Shown here: positions 5,352 through 5,785 of the stretch, one piece after another
Layout: each line of letters begins with the position of its first letter
Numbering within the stretch: position 1 is the first letter of the stretch
Source: Microcella sp.
GTDB taxonomy: Bacteria; Actinomycetota; Actinomycetes; Actinomycetales; Microbacteriaceae
NCBI GenBank assembly: GCA_020216895.1
Contig: JAIWOM010000105.1
Coordinates: 1-5,785 of the forward strand
Reading direction: 5' to 3'
Length of the DNA stretch: 5,785 bases
Notes under the pieces: model-generated
The model's input: only the letters and a program-made list of their open reading frames with translations
The model's database searches: none
What the model was told of the DNA's origin: nothing
Made by a program: the position numbers and the translations under genes

Positions 5352-5785
5352 ATGGAATTCCCGACCTACGGCGCCGCGAACCCGATGCTGCCCAGCAGCC
5401 GGTACATCCTGCCCAGCTTCGAGGAGCGCACGGCCTACGGCTACAAGCGGCAGGACCCGTACGCGAAGCTCTTCGAGGACCGCATCATCTTCCTCGGCGT
5501 GCAGGTGGATGACGCCTCCGCCGACGACGTGATGGCCCAGCTGCTCGTGCTCGAGAGCCAGGACCCTGACCGCGACATCGTCATGTACATCAACAGCCCC
5601 GGCGGCTCGTTCACGGCCATGACGGCGATCTACGACACGATGCAGTACATCCGCCCGCAGATCCAGACGGTGGTGCTCGGTCAGGCCGCCTCGGCCGCGG
5701 CCGTGCTGCTCGCCGCCGGCACCCCGGGCAAGCGCCTGGCGCTGCCGAACGCGCGCGTGCTCATCCACCAGCCGGCGACCGGCGA
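5352..5785 (+). CDS. clpP2: ATP-dependent Clp protease proteolytic subunit ClpP2, 3'-partial
   Basis: This second ClpP subunit is cut by the window end after 144 codons; about a quarter of the protein, including the catalytic Asp, is missing. ATG 5352 follows the clpP1 stop by 28 bases, consistent with co-translation from one mRNA; the ribosome site is weak (GAGAG 5336-5340, 11 bases away). The sequence has the ClpP2 marks known from mycobacterial homologues: an N-terminal extension ending in RYILPSF (17-23), then [20 protein letters not shown], and INSPGGSFT (80-88). Ser114 in GQAASAAA and His139 in VLIHQP are the visible catalytic residues, again 25 apart. The first 16 residues are probably removed by processing, as reported for mycobacterial ClpP2. 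clpX is the expected next gene, outside the window. Confidence 0.96.
   Translation, partial: MEFPTYGAANPMLPSSRYILPSFEERTAYGYKRQDPYAKLFEDRIIFLGVQVDDASADDVMAQLLVLESQDPDRDIVMYINSPGGSFTAMTAIYDTMQYIRPQIQTVVLGQAASAAAVLLAAGTPGKRLALPNARVLIHQPATG

Overview
The window is about 70% GC. It carries the actinobacterial arrangement tRNA-Pro / trigger factor / clpP1 / clpP2 and looks like the chromosome of a member of Actinomycetota, most likely family Microbacteriaceae. The family call rests on GC content, protein style (paired ClpP1/ClpP2, DUF4333-type lipoprotein, Glu/Pro linkers) and synteny; no database search was possible.

Layout. Bases 1-1313 (+) hold the 3' part of a membrane-anchored exported protein of unknown function, whose N-terminus lies outside the window. 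Bases 1314-1601 carry no gene but are rich in structure: a GC-rich terminator-like hairpin, a long nearly perfect inverted repeat centred on base 1417, and two copies of a 17-base hairpin-forming repeat. Next come tRNA-Gly(TCC) on the minus strand (1602-1672), a short intergenic region with an intrinsic-terminator-like hairpin, and tRNA-Pro(TGG) on the plus strand (1789-1865). The trigger factor gene tig follows (1924-3297, TTG start, His-rich tail). A GNAT acetyltransferase on the minus strand (3294-3926) converges on tig with a 4-base overlap of stop codons. A lipoprotein with two DUF4333-like repeats (3993-4595) diverges from it. A strong hairpin and a promoter region with repeated GTTCGC/GCGAAC motifs precede clpP1 (4736-5323), and clpP2 starts 28 bases later and runs off the end (5352-5785).

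How the genes work together. tig encodes the ribosome-bound folding chaperone. clpP1 and clpP2 encode the two different rings of the actinobacterial Clp protease, which degrades proteins together with ClpX or ClpC1. This is a protein quality-control locus. The GNAT and lipoprotein genes form a divergent cassette between the chaperone and protease genes, with no obvious mechanistic link to proteolysis.

Most of the window is conserved housekeeping DNA, and I see no convincing new multi-gene system. The items most worth checking are the inverted repeat centred on 1417, the tandem-domain lipoprotein and its divergent promoter, the motif cluster before clpP1, and the terminator-like hairpin facing the tRNA-Pro/tig unit.
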